35,185 nt of DNA from Amycolatopsis thailandensis. GTDB lineage: Bacteria; Actinomycetota; Actinomycetes; Mycobacteriales; Pseudonocardiaceae. The translations under genes were made by a program, and so were the position numbers. The notes under the pieces are model-generated. The model was not told the origin of the DNA. It saw only the letters and a list, made by a program, of their open reading frames with translations, and made no database searches. The stretch is taken from the NCBI RefSeq assembly GCF_002234405.1, contig NZ_NMQT01000063.1, positions 1-35,185 on the forward strand. Direction: 5' to 3'. This document shows, piece after piece, positions 1 to 7,550 of this stretch; within the stretch, counting starts at the first letter, position 1; the number at the start of each line of letters is the position of its first letter.

Positions 1-282
1 CCCAGCCCCGCTCGCCGCTCGCTCCGCCCCTGCTCCGCTGCCCACGCGTCACGTTTAGCCCGCGAAAGTCGCTCTGCCCCGCTCCAGGGCACCGACGTGC
101 GTTTAGCCCCCTAATCGCGATCTGCCCGGGTCCCGCTCGCCCGCCCACCGGATCGCGTTTAGCCCGCGAAAGTCGAGTCCGCCCGGTCGCGCTCCCCGCC
201 GCCCCGGATCGCGATTAGGGGGCTAAACGCAGGTCGGCGGCAGGGGCCCCAGATCGCGGTTAGCCCGCGAAAGTCGCTCCGG
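1..282. repeat. Cluster of five palindromic intergenic repeats downstream of groEL
   Basis: Five copies of the window-wide palindromic repeat lie at about 47-75, 94-124, 150-181, 206-237 and 251-282. Each has a core of TTTAG or ATTAG, then four G/C bases, then CTAA or CGAAA, flanked by arms such as GGATCGCG, AGATCGCG, CGCAGGTCGG or AAAGTCGCTCC. Copies are in mixed orientation with GC-rich spacers of 19-25 bp. No coding region is seen here. The copies sit beyond the groEL terminator. What they do is unknown; the stems could fold in RNA or bind a protein. Confidence 0.85.
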
Positions 283-298
283 CGGGGCCGGGACAGCA

Positions 299-336
299 AA
301 GCGGGGCGGCACTCCGGATGGAGTACCGCCCCGCTT
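299..336 (-). terminator. groEL transcription terminator
   Basis: A 16-bp stem with one mismatch (c310 against a325) and a GGAT tetraloop: arms 299-315 and 320-336. It begins 12 bases after the groEL stop codon. In the minus-strand transcript the stem is followed by TTTGCTG, a short U tract typical of high-GC actinobacterial terminators. Confidence 0.8.
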
Positions 337-347
337 CGGGGGTGGAA

Positions 348-1961
348 CTAGTGCGCGTGGCCGTGACCGGCCGCGGCGGGCTCCTCTTCGGCCGGCTTCT
401 CGACGACGGAGCTCTCCGTCGTGAGCACGAGCCGGGCGATGGAAGCAGCGTTCGCCACCGCGGACCGGGTCACCTTGACCGGGTCGACGATGCCGGCGGC
501 CAGCAGGTCGGTGAGCTCACCGGTGGCTGCGTTGAAGCCGTGCCCCCAGTTCTGCTCCTGGACCTTGTTCACGATGACCGCGCCCTCGTGGCCCGCGTTG
601 GTCGCGATCCAGAACAGCGGGGCGGACAGCGCGTCGCGGACGATGCGCACACCGGTCGCTTCGTCGCCCTCGAGGCCGAGGCCGCCGTCGAGCTCCTTGA
701 CCGCGTGCACGAGCGCCGAGCCACCGCCGGGCAGGATGCCCTCTTCGACGGCCGCCTTGGTCGAAGCCACGGCGTCCTCGATGCGGTGCTTACGCTCGTT
801 CAGTTCGGTCTCGGTGGCCGCGCCGACCTTGATCACCGCGACACCGCCGCCGAGCTTCGCCAGCCGCTCCTGCAGCTTTTCGCGGTCCCAGTCGGAGTCG
901 GTGTTCTCGATCTCCTTGCGGATCTGCGAAACGCGCCCGGCGATGTCGTCCTTGGTGCCGGCACCGTCGACGAGCGTGGTGTCGTCCTTGGTGACGACGA
1001 TCCGGCGCGCGTTGCCCAGCTGGGCCAGCGTGGTCTCGGACAGCTTGTGCCCGATCTCGGCCGAGATGACCTCGCCGCCGGTGACGACCGCGAGGTCGTC
1101 CAGGAACGCCTTGCGGCGGTCACCGAAGAACGGCGCCTTGACCGCGACGGCGGTGATCGTCTTGCGCAGCGAGTTCACGACGAGGGTCGACAGCGCTTCA
1201 CCGTCGACGTCCTCGGCGATGATCAGCAGCGGCTTCTTCGCCTCGACGACCTTCTCCAGCACCGGGAGCAGGTCGGCCAGGGCCGAGATCTTCTCGCGGA
1301 CCAGCAGGATGTAGGCGTCCTCGAGGATCGCCTTCTGCTCCTCCGGGTTGGTCGCGAAGTGTGCCGACAGGAAACCCTTGTCGAACTGCACACCCTCGGT
1401 GATCACGAGCTCGGTCGCCAGCGTGGACGACTCCTCGATCGTGATGACGCCGTCTTCGCCGACCCGCTCGACGGCCTCGCCGAGCAGGGCGCCGATGGCC
1501 GCGTCACGCGAGGTGACGGTGCCGACCTGGGCGATGTTGTCGCGGCCCTTGACCGGGGTCGCCTTCTCCTTGAGGACCGCGATGACCTTCTCCGCGGCGG
1601 CCTCGATGCCACGGCCGACGGCGGTCGGGTTGGCACCGGCGGCGACGTTGCGCAGGCCGACCTTCACCAGCGACTGCGCGAGCACGGTCGCGGTCGTGGT
1701 GCCGTCACCGGCGACGTCGTTGGTCTTGGTGGCGACGCTCTTGGCGAGCTGGGCGCCGAGGTTCTCGAACGGGTCGTCGAGCTCGATCTCGCGAGCGACG
1801 GTGACACCGTCGAGGGTGATGGTCGGGCCACCGAACTTCTTGTCGAGCACGACGTGGCGACCGCGCGGGCCGAGGGTGACCTTGACCGCGTCGGCGAGCT
1901 TGTTCACCCCGCGCTCGAGCGCGCGACGAGCGTCCTCGTCGAAACTGATCTGCTTGGGCAT
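348..1961 (-). CDS. groEL: Chaperonin GroEL (60 kDa, groES-linked copy)
   Basis: ATP-dependent folding chaperonin that forms tetradecameric double rings with the GroES lid in the cytoplasm. The 537-aa product has the family length and begins MPKQISFDEDARRALERG. The nucleotide-binding signatures are present: GPRGRHVVLD near residue 32 and DGTTTATVLAQ near 85. The C-terminus is EEEPAAAGHGHAH, a short histidine-rich tail as in the groES-linked GroEL1 paralogues of actinobacteria rather than the GGM tail of GroEL2; that paralogue assignment is inferred from the tail and the groES linkage. It lies 99 bp downstream of groES in the same operon, with a strong hairpin between them, and should be heat-inducible through CIRCE/HrcA. 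Confidence 0.98.
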   Translation of the reverse strand: MPKQISFDEDARRALERGVNKLADAVKVTLGPRGRHVVLDKKFGGPTITLDGVTVAREIELDDPFENLGAQLAKSVATKTNDVAGDGTTTATVLAQSLVKVGLRNVAAGANPTAVGRGIEAAAEKVIAVLKEKATPVKGRDNIAQVGTVTSRDAAIGALLGEAVERVGEDGVITIEESSTLATELVITEGVQFDKGFLSAHFATNPEEQKAILEDAYILLVREKISALADLLPVLEKVVEAKKPLLIIAEDVDGEALSTLVVNSLRKTITAVAVKAPFFGDRRKAFLDDLAVVTGGEVISAEIGHKLSETTLAQLGNARRIVVTKDDTTLVDGAGTKDDIAGRVSQIRKEIENTDSDWDREKLQERLAKLGGGVAVIKVGAATETELNERKHRIEDAVASTKAAVEEGILPGGGSALVHAVKELDGGLGLEGDEATGVRIVRDALSAPLFWIATNAGHEGAVIVNKVQEQNWGHGFNAATGELTDLLAAGIVDPVKVTRSAVANAASIARLVLTTESSVVEKPAEEEPAAAGHGHAH

Positions 1962-2006
1962 GCCTGTTCCGCTTACCTTCCAGTCTTACTGCTCGGGAAA
2001 CACGAA

Positions 2007-2040
2007 CGCCCCGTTCCCCGGCAATGCGGGGCCCGGGGCG
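2007..2040 (-). promoter_or_regulatory. Intercistronic hairpin between groES and groEL
   Basis: Outer stem 2007-2013/2034-2040 (CGCCCCG/CGGGGCG), a 2+2 internal loop, inner stem 2016-2020/2027-2031 and a 6-nt loop. There is no U tract on the transcript side. It may be an RNA-processing or partial attenuation site that sets unequal groES and groEL levels. Cleavage between the two cistrons is known in actinobacterial groESL operons; a role here is inferred. Confidence 0.55.
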
Positions 2041-2060
2041 TCATGCGCTGAGAGCGGACG

Positions 2061-2354
2061 TCAGTTGATGACGGCCAGCACGTCGCGGGCGGAAAGGATC
2101 AAGTAGTCCTCGCCGTTGTACTTCACTTCGGTGCCGCCGTACTTGGAGTAGATGACGACGTCGCCGACGGAAACGTCGAGCGGGACGCGGTTGCCCTTGT
2201 CGTCGATGCGGCCCGGGCCAACGGCCAGAACCTTGCCCTCCTGGGGCTTCTCCTTGGCGGTGTCGGGGATGACGAGGCCGGAAGCGGTCGTCTCCTCGGC
2301 CTCACTCGTCTGGACAACGATCTTGTCCTCGAGCGGCTTGATGTTCACGCTCAC
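2061..2354 (-). CDS. groES: Co-chaperonin GroES (10 kDa)
   Basis: Heptameric lid of the GroEL folding chamber. The chosen GTG start at 2354 gives 97 aa beginning (M)SVNIKPLEDKIVVQ, the standard GroES N-terminus. GGAGGT lies 7 bases upstream, whereas the earlier in-frame GTG at 2369 would place the ribosome site inside the gene. The mobile-loop segment SEAEETTASGLVIPDTAKEK and the C-terminal YLILSARDVLAVIN match the family. It is the first gene of groES-groEL, with a leader of about 95 nt from the predicted start site. Its promoter and CIRCE operator now form the left junction of an integrated element. Confidence 0.98.
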   Translation of the reverse strand: MSVNIKPLEDKIVVQTSEAEETTASGLVIPDTAKEKPQEGKVLAVGPGRIDDKGNRVPLDVSVGDVVIYSKYGGTEVKYNGEDYLILSARDVLAVIN

Positions 2355-2453
2355 CGGGTTGACCTCCACGGTCGTCGAAAGCGTTGGCAGGATGAGTTAC
2401 GGCTCCTACCACCCCCGCCGTCGCGGGTGCCGGGGCGTGTTCGGGCCGTGCAA

Positions 2454-2488
2454 TTAGCACTCTAGCCATGTGAGTGCCAGCTTCGCAA
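2454..2488 (-). promoter_or_regulatory. groES promoter with CIRCE operator (HrcA site)
   Basis: CIRCE is TTAGCACTC (2454-2462), nine bases, then GAGTGCCAG (2472-2480). The left arm matches the consensus exactly and the right arm 7 of 9. On the minus strand a vegetative-type promoter overlaps it: -35 TTGCGA (2483-2488), an 18-bp spacer and -10 TAGAGT (2459-2464). The operator covers the -10 and spacer, so HrcA binding should block polymerase. Known family behaviour: HrcA represses groESL through CIRCE. The left CIRCE arm up to 2460 is chromosomal; the rest lies in the 38-bp repeat shared with the far end of the element. Confidence 0.88.
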
Positions 2489-2498
2489 GGAGGGTCCG
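2461..2498. repeat. Left attachment site (attL), 38-bp core
   Basis: The core starts TCTAGCCATG and ends AGGGTCCG, identical to 14044-14081. It contains the groES -35 box, the spacer, the CIRCE centre and the right CIRCE arm. Beyond the core the element resembles the chromosomal flank at the other end: TCACC at 2500-2504 against 14083-14087, and GAGCGCCTGACCGGCC at 2524-2539 with a matching run on the right. One 13-base stretch is extra on the left. Confidence 0.88.
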
Positions 2499-3151
2499 CT
2501 CACCCTGCGGAAACTTGGCCTCTGAGCGCCTGACCGGCCGTTTTGTTCCGCCAGGGTTCCGCGCCGCTCTCAATCGCGCTCGCCTGCTCACAGTCAGTAT
2601 GCCCGCTGACGGAGCAGCCTCGGCCTGCCGTCGGCTGGTCTCGATGCTCGCGTCTAAGCGTCTGCCGCCATGCTCCCCTGCCGCCTGCGAACGGGCACAG
2701 ATGAGCGGCGGCTCTCCTCCCCCATCTTCCTCGCCCCTGCCATCGTTAGCGCCGGGTCGACGGTGTCAAGGGTGGGCGAAGCTCATCGCGAAGCGACGCC
2801 GTAGGCGCCCTTGATGGCGGCGGGTCGGGGTTAAAGGATCGCGCGCGAGGGATGGCCGCCGCCGGGGACGCGTGCCGTAACACTGATCGACTTGGCCGCG
2901 ACGTTCGCCGCATGTGGTTCGACGTCTGCGCCGCTGTCGGCGGTGCGTACACCTGGCCGAGCTTCCGGCGGGCCGCCCGGCGACCGGCGGCCGGAGCGGA
3001 GCGGCAGGCCGTCCGTGTCGCCTCTCGGGCGAGCCCGCCGAACGCGAGGTGACGTACGCGCCGCCGACGGCGGCGCCTTGATCCCATAGAGCCAAGTTCG
3101 GCAAGTGGCACAAGATTCGAGCAGTCCCAGCTACCAGGAAGTGAGGTTTCC
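2499..3151. other. Non-coding left end of the element
   Basis: About 650 bp with no convincing gene. It holds two TTCCG motifs 11 bp apart (2546-2550, 2557-2561), a small inverted repeat TCAAGGG/CCCTTGA (2766-2772, 2808-2814) and a long imperfect inverted repeat (2928-3077). The short reading frames across it are arginine- and proline-rich without family resemblance, so they look like chance frames. Cis-acting functions of a rolling-circle element, such as a single-strand origin or transfer locus, could be located here. Confidence 0.5.
2928..3077. repeat. Long imperfect inverted repeat, candidate sso or transfer locus
   Basis: Arm one (2928-2980) and the reverse complement of arm two (3026-3077) share GCGCCG, GTCGGCGG, GCGTAC and CGGCGGG in order, with a few mismatches and small gaps, around a 45-nt loop. 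A single strand could fold into a structured hairpin of about 150 nt. Single-strand origins of rolling-circle plasmids are structured like this, and this element encodes a HUH-type initiator. The assignment is inference; the symmetry is visible. Confidence 0.55.
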
Positions 3152-4753
3152 TTGCAGAACTTACGAGCCTTACTTGGCGATCGCCTACTCTGTTTTCTAC
3201 TAGCCTGCAATTCGGACATCATAAATAGCGCAGATCCTGAACTATCGGATCAGCAGATGGAAGTACATGACAAACTCCAACAAATATGCACCCACATCTC
3301 CAGCGCAGAAGAGTTTCATCGACGGTGGGCAATCTCAGGAATTCTCTTAGAATTCCACAGCGCCGTAGGCACAACCTGGGCAAATGCCTGCCGCTCCTAC
3401 TGCGGCGGGCAGATCGACTATAGCCCCAGCCCTAGCGATAAATGTCGAGAACTGCTTGCAGTACTTGCTCGCGATCTATACCCAGGTTTCTTGTTACCTG
3501 AACGAGACGACGGGTTCGGCATGACCGTCGACCCCATCATTTCCAGCGCAACCCACAACCACCCTGCTCGACTCGATTTTTGCCGAGAAATACTAAAAGA
3601 TTCATCTTTAAAGCTCTTATTCCCTGACCAAGATCCCAGACATATTGACGATGAAACTCGCCTTTACGAGATGACCTCCTTCCTTCAATTTTCCAACGGG
3701 AGCGGTAGGTCATTTCAATTAGCCGGACTAGCCGAGCACATCTTAAGGTCCGCGTATTCCAGACTTCTATTTGACTCCACTGAAGCTAAGCCTTTTTCTT
3801 CACACGTAGACGACGTGCTACAAGATGTTAGAACGATGGCTAAAGGTGAACCCGCTGCTATACCGGCAATCGTCAGACTATCGGAGATAGAACTTCCCGA
3901 GGGGGAAGAAATTAGATTTGAGGACGCCGTCCTGAGCCCCTTGAGTGACGCTCATCGGCGACTTCCATCAAATCAGCCCAGCGCCTCAGCGATCCTCACA
4001 ACAACCGCACAAACACGTCTGCTCGAAATACGCAAATGGGAGACATTTGAGCGCAATCTCCATGACGATCACAAGAAATATGAGCGCCAATATGAAGAGT
4101 GGTTCCGAGATTTTAGAGACTCAGTTGACCTAATTCGATTCGCGATCATATGCGCTTCAACAAGCGACTCATACCTAGCACCCAAGCAAGTCTCCGCAAC
4201 GTTCCTTGACCCGTTCTCCCCCATGCCCAGCTCTAGCGAATCCGCCATGCAATTCTCAATGAGAAGAGAAACGGTTCAGAGTCATCAAGTCGAGGAAATA
4301 GAGAATTGGTACAAGCGGCTCAAGGCGGAGCCGCATACTCTGAAGATCGCAATGCGTCGAATACTCGCCGCAACCAGCGAGAGAATTGACCCAGTAGATG
4401 GATTTATTGACGCGGTAATGGCATGGGAAAACATGTTTAGCGGAACACCGGAGACGTCCTTGCGGGTCTGCGGGGCGATAAGCAAGCTCTTAGAGCCGAG
4501 TGACATCGACAGGCGTCGAACCCTATTTGCCGAGCTAAAGCGACTATACAGGCTTCGTAGCAACCTGGTCCATGGCGCAGATACGGAACCCTCGATGCGT
4601 GAAATGCTAGTCCATCGAGATAGGGCCATTGAAATAGCGCTTAATTCGATGCGAGAGATCTACAATCACCAAGGATTTCCGGGAGAAAAATCCGCGACTC
4701 GCAGCGACAGCATTCTTCTATGGACCATAGAAGAATTGGAAAGGCGGCCGTAA
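3152..4753 (+). CDS. HEPN-domain (ApeA-like) protein, candidate phage-defence RNase
   Basis: A 533-aa protein with a TTG start preceded by GAGG. The C-terminal part resembles the ApeA-type HEPN domain: around residues 440-500 it reads TSLRVCGAISKLLEP, then LKRLYRLRSNLVHG, where R469-x4-H474 is the HEPN RNase motif. The N-terminal ~400 residues are not recognised. Family knowledge: ApeA-like HEPN proteins include abortive-infection anti-phage effectors that cut RNA; this activity is inferred here. The gene is strikingly AT-richer than its surroundings and uses TTA leucine codons (two in the first seven codons), so it was acquired recently from a lower-GC source. No partner gene is adjacent, so any sensing would have to be intrinsic. 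Confidence 0.7.
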   Translation: MQNLRALLGDRLLCFLLACNSDIINSADPELSDQQMEVHDKLQQICTHISSAEEFHRRWAISGILLEFHSAVGTTWANACRSYCGGQIDYSPSPSDKCRELLAVLARDLYPGFLLPERDDGFGMTVDPIISSATHNHPARLDFCREILKDSSLKLLFPDQDPRHIDDETRLYEMTSFLQFSNGSGRSFQLAGLAEHILRSAYSRLLFDSTEAKPFSSHVDDVLQDVRTMAKGEPAAIPAIVRLSEIELPEGEEIRFEDAVLSPLSDAHRRLPSNQPSASAILTTTAQTRLLEIRKWETFERNLHDDHKKYERQYEEWFRDFRDSVDLIRFAIICASTSDSYLAPKQVSATFLDPFSPMPSSSESAMQFSMRRETVQSHQVEEIENWYKRLKAEPHTLKIAMRRILAATSERIDPVDGFIDAVMAWENMFSGTPETSLRVCGAISKLLEPSDIDRRRTLFAELKRLYRLRSNLVHGADTEPSMREMLVHRDRAIEIALNSMREIYNHQGFPGEKSATRSDSILLWTIEELERRP

Positions 4754-4858
4754 ATCTAGTTTCAAGCCCGAACTTACCGTACCGAGTTCGTCATTCGATT
4801 TCCGCGAATCATCTAACGCGCAGGCGCTAGAGCTACTTTTACTGTTAGCCTGGGGGGT
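4754..4858. other. Short spacer between HEPN gene and XRE regulator
   Basis: About 105 bp, moderately AT-rich, with no gene. It should carry the promoter of the XRE gene. The GGGGGG just upstream of its ATG leaves almost no spacing, so initiation may be near-leaderless. No clear operator palindrome was found. Confidence 0.3.
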
Positions 4859-6097
4859 ATGCGTGGTGCGGGTGATCAGCTCAGCATTGGGGAGCGTATT
4901 GCCTTCTACCGGCGGCGGCGTGGTCTGTCGCAGGCGGTTCTTGCCGACCTGGTGGGCCGGACTGAGGACTGGCTGAGCAAGATCGAGCGCGGGGAACGCG
5001 AGATCCGCCGCCTCGATGTGCTGGCCGACGTAGCGCGGGGCCTGCGGGTGACGCTGGGAGATCTCCTCGGCGAGCCCGTGCTGATGGAGGACGAGGACAA
5101 GAACGACGACGTCCCGGCCATCCGAGACGCCCTGATGGCTCCTCGGCGGTTGTCCCGCACCTTGTTCTCCTCGGCCATGTCGCCGGAGTACATCGACCCG
5201 GCCCCGGTGGCTCAGCTGGTGGAGGGTGCCTGGTCCAGCTATCAGAAGGGTGACCTTGGCCGTGTCGTGGCCGCGCTGCCGGGTCTGATCAAGACCAGTC
5301 AGGGCATGGAGTCCGCCTCGGCCGATGACGCGGCCTACCGGCGGGCCTGCGCTGCGGTGTCGGCCCGCGTTCACCACCTGGCCGCAACCACGCTGAGCAA
5401 GATCGGTGAAGCTGACCTAGCGTGGATCGCGGCAGAGCGCGCCATGCAGGCTGCCGACGAGGCCGATGACCCGCTGGTCCTGGCCTCGGCTGCCCGCTCG
5501 GGCACTCACGCGCTCCTGGCCGTCGGTCGGTTTGACGACGCGCTTGAGCTGGGCGACGCGGCTGCGAAGTGGCTGGTCCCGAGGATGCGCGACGGTGATC
5601 CGGCTGCACTGAGTCTCTACGGGATGCTCTACCTGCGGACGGCCGTCGCCGCTGCTCGGCAACAGGACCGGTCGACGGCCAACGAGCTGCTGTCGCACGC
5701 GGGCCGCGCGGCCGATCAGCTCGGCGTGGACGCGAACTACTGGCAGACCGGGTTCGGCCCGGCCAACGTCGAGCTTCACCGCCTGTCTGCGGCGCTGGAT
5801 CTGGGCGACATTTCGCAGGTGATCGAGTCGGCTCCGAGGATCAGCGTCGACCACCTGCCGGTAGAGCGGCAGGTCACGCACCTGATCGACTTCGCGCGGG
5901 CGTTGAGCCTGGTCGCGAAGGATGACGAGGCGTTGTCGGCGCTGCTGACGGCTGAGCAGAAGGCTCCGGGGATCGTCCGGCACAGTACGGCGGTGCGGGA
6001 GGTCGTGCGGTCGATGTATCGCCGCGCTCCGGCGACGGCTGGTAAGAAGTCCTCGCCCTTGTTGGCGTTGGCTGAGCGCTGCGGCGCGGTGAGGTAG
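4859..6097 (+). CDS. XRE-family regulator with C-terminal helical repeats
   Basis: A 412-aa DNA-binding regulator. Residues ~9-65 form a Cro/C1-type helix-turn-helix: GERIAFYRRRRGLSQ, then LADLVGRTEDWLSKIERG and LDVLADVARGLRVTLGDLLG. Residues ~110-400 are alanine-rich paired helices of TPR type, usual for large actinobacterial XRE regulators that sense a ligand or partner. The downstream flavoprotein starts 6 bp after its stop, so they form one unit. Possible targets are its own promoter and the transfer genes; none can be shown from the sequence. The ATG start is favoured because the conserved HTH begins about eight residues later. Confidence 0.85.
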   Translation: MRGAGDQLSIGERIAFYRRRRGLSQAVLADLVGRTEDWLSKIERGEREIRRLDVLADVARGLRVTLGDLLGEPVLMEDEDKNDDVPAIRDALMAPRRLSRTLFSSAMSPEYIDPAPVAQLVEGAWSSYQKGDLGRVVAALPGLIKTSQGMESASADDAAYRRACAAVSARVHHLAATTLSKIGEADLAWIAAERAMQAADEADDPLVLASAARSGTHALLAVGRFDDALELGDAAAKWLVPRMRDGDPAALSLYGMLYLRTAVAAARQQDRSTANELLSHAGRAADQLGVDANYWQTGFGPANVELHRLSAALDLGDISQVIESAPRISVDHLPVERQVTHLIDFARALSLVAKDDEALSALLTAEQKAPGIVRHSTAVREVVRSMYRRAPATAGKKSSPLLALAERCGAVR

Positions 6098-6102
6098 GTC
6101 GG

Positions 6103-6663
6103 GTGGCGTCGCGTGTTCTGGGCCTGGTGGGCTCGGGTGCTGGTGGTGTTGAGGACCTTCTTCCGCGCGTGATCCGGCCTCTCCAGGAGGACGGCTGGAC
6201 GGTCGCGGTGACCCTGACTCCGACGGCGGGGCGCTGGCTGGACGAGAACGGCGGCCGCGCCGAGATCGAGGAGGCCACCGGGTTCCCGGTCCGGGTCGAG
6301 CCCCGCACGCCGGCCGAAACCAGCCCCCATCCCGCCCCGGACTGCTACCTGGTCGCGCCCGCCTCGGCGAACATGGTCGCCAAGCTCGCGATGGGCATCG
6401 CCGACAATCAAGCTCTGACGCAGGTCAACGAGGCCATCGGCACGCTCAACCTGCCGGTCGTCGTCTTCCCGCGCGTGAACGCCGCGCACGCTCGTCACCC
6501 GTCCTGGGAAACCCACCTCGACGCGCTGCGGCGCGCTGGCGTGCGTCTCGTGTATGGGAACGACGTGTGGCCGCTGCACGAACCGCGGAGCGCTCCGGGC
6601 CGTGAGCTGCCCTGGTCAGCGGTGCTTTCCGCGGTGAACGAGGCCGTCCCTCTCCCCCTCTAA
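6103..6663 (+). CDS. Flavoprotein (phosphopantothenoylcysteine decarboxylase-like fold)
   Basis: A 186-aa protein with a GTG start. It begins with a Rossmann-like strand (RVLGLVGSGAGG) and carries the PAPDCYLVAPASANMVAKLA stretch of the flavoprotein/HFCD family near residues 80-100, which binds FMN. Family members decarboxylate cysteine-containing peptides or phosphopantothenoylcysteine. Here it is not fused to a CoaB domain, so housekeeping CoA synthesis is unlikely. It is coupled to the XRE regulator, a pairing that I recall from other actinomycete mobile elements. A redox or ligand-sensing partner role is inferred. A perfect hairpin follows directly. Confidence 0.75.
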   Translation: MASRVLGLVGSGAGGVEDLLPRVIRPLQEDGWTVAVTLTPTAGRWLDENGGRAEIEEATGFPVRVEPRTPAETSPHPAPDCYLVAPASANMVAKLAMGIADNQALTQVNEAIGTLNLPVVVFPRVNAAHARHPSWETHLDALRRAGVRLVYGNDVWPLHEPRSAPGRELPWSAVLSAVNEAVPLPL

Positions 6664-6669
6664 TCCCTA

Positions 6670-6688
6670 CCCGGACAGTTTGTCCGGG
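6670..6688. terminator. Perfect hairpin after the XRE-flavoprotein operon
   Basis: CCCGGACA (6670-6677), loop GTT, TGTCCGGG (6681-6688), seven bases after the flavoprotein stop. There is no T run. It could be a terminator, or as a 19-bp DNA palindrome an operator for the adjacent XRE regulator controlling the downstream genes. Confidence 0.6.
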
Positions 6689-6768
6689 GTGAGGCTCCTC
6701 ACTGGGTGTCTCCTGTGTCCAGCGCGCCCGACCGGGCTCGCCGAGACCGAGACACCGGGAGAGCACAC

Positions 6769-7065
6769 ATGGGCATTCACGTGGTGATTCAGCCCCTCGT
6801 CGGCTACGGCGCGGCGGTGGTCTCACCATCTCCTGGCGTTCGTCAGCTCGTCGCCGGAAGCGAAGAAACCTCCTTCATCGTCCAGGTGCCCGCCCGTATC
6901 GGCGGCCTGATGGACACCGCACGGTTCGCGCAGAGTCTCGCGGCCGCTGCCAGCGAGTTCAGCGAGTGGTGCGAGACCCAGCACCGAACGCGCTCGCATT
7001 CCTCTTCCTTCACCGATCACTGGTCCGACGCTGCCGACGAAACCGTCACGCGCAAGAACGACTGA
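6769..7065 (+). CDS. Small hypothetical AICE protein
   Basis: A 98-aa protein of unknown function. The ATG at 6769 follows GGGAGAG with good spacing; an upstream in-frame extension to 6706 is arginine-rich and runs back toward the hairpin, so it is not preferred. The N-terminus (GIHVVIQPLVGYGAAVV) looks like a beta strand. The C-terminal third is hydrophilic, rich in Ser, Thr and His. No motif was recognised. It precedes the 7089 gene by 23 bp in the transfer/replication operon. Confidence 0.6.
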   Translation: MGIHVVIQPLVGYGAAVVSPSPGVRQLVAGSEETSFIVQVPARIGGLMDTARFAQSLAAAASEFSEWCETQHRTRSHSSSFTDHWSDAADETVTRKND

Positions 7066-7088
7066 TCACACGAACCTAGGAGCAACAA

Positions 7089-7550
7089 ATGGCTATCTAC
7101 AAGGGTTTTCGGTTCCCCATCGAGTTCGACGAGGCGTTCGGTCAGGGCTTGGTCATGGTCGGTGAGGTGTCGCCGGACAACGAGTACCAGTCACGCGAGG
7201 ACAGGTCGTCGGGTCGTCCGGCGCGTCAGCGGGTCGACGAGGTGACGGGCAAGCGTCAGTGGAAGGTCACGGTGACCGACCCGGACGAGGTCAAGGCGAA
7301 GCGCGCGTCGTTCGAGATCACGCTGCTCGCCGATGTGCAGCCGGTGCCGACCACGTCGGAGGTGCTGCCGGGAATGCGTCCGATCGAGCTGGAGGGCCTG
7401 ACGGCTGAGCCGAAGGTGGCTGGTCAGGGCGAGTTCAAGTACCAGTCCTACCTGTTCCGCGCGACCGGCTTCAAGGCCGCTGCTTCGGGTGGGGCGTCGA
7501 AGTCGTCGCGGACCTCGGGCGCCGCCGAGTCAACGCCCAAGGCTGCGTGA
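7089..7550 (+). CDS. Conserved AICE protein of unknown function
   Basis: A 153-aa soluble protein with an AGGAG site 7 bases upstream of its ATG. The body alternates charged and beta-prone segments (RQWKVTVTDPDEVKAK, FEITLLADVQPVP, FKYQSYLFRATGF) and ends in a Ser/Ala-rich tail. Such proteins recur upstream of the FtsK and Rep genes in actinomycete integrative elements, which suggests a role in plasmid replication or DNA handling; an OB-like single-strand-binding fold is possible but not demonstrated. Its stop overlaps the next start as TGATG. Confidence 0.65.
   Translation: MAIYKGFRFPIEFDEAFGQGLVMVGEVSPDNEYQSREDRSSGRPARQRVDEVTGKRQWKVTVTDPDEVKAKRASFEITLLADVQPVPTTSEVLPGMRPIELEGLTAEPKVAGQGEFKYQSYLFRATGFKAAASGGASKSSRTSGAAESTPKAA

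Noticed and set aside
318..2051. Long plus-strand open frame opposite groEL
   Set aside because: Antisense frame of a high-GC gene; the composition is Asp/Arg/Gly-rich with no family, and groEL on the other strand is certain.
2746..3222. Arginine-rich frames in the element's left end as a possible gene
   Set aside because: No ribosome site or family resemblance, and the long inverted repeat explains the composition.
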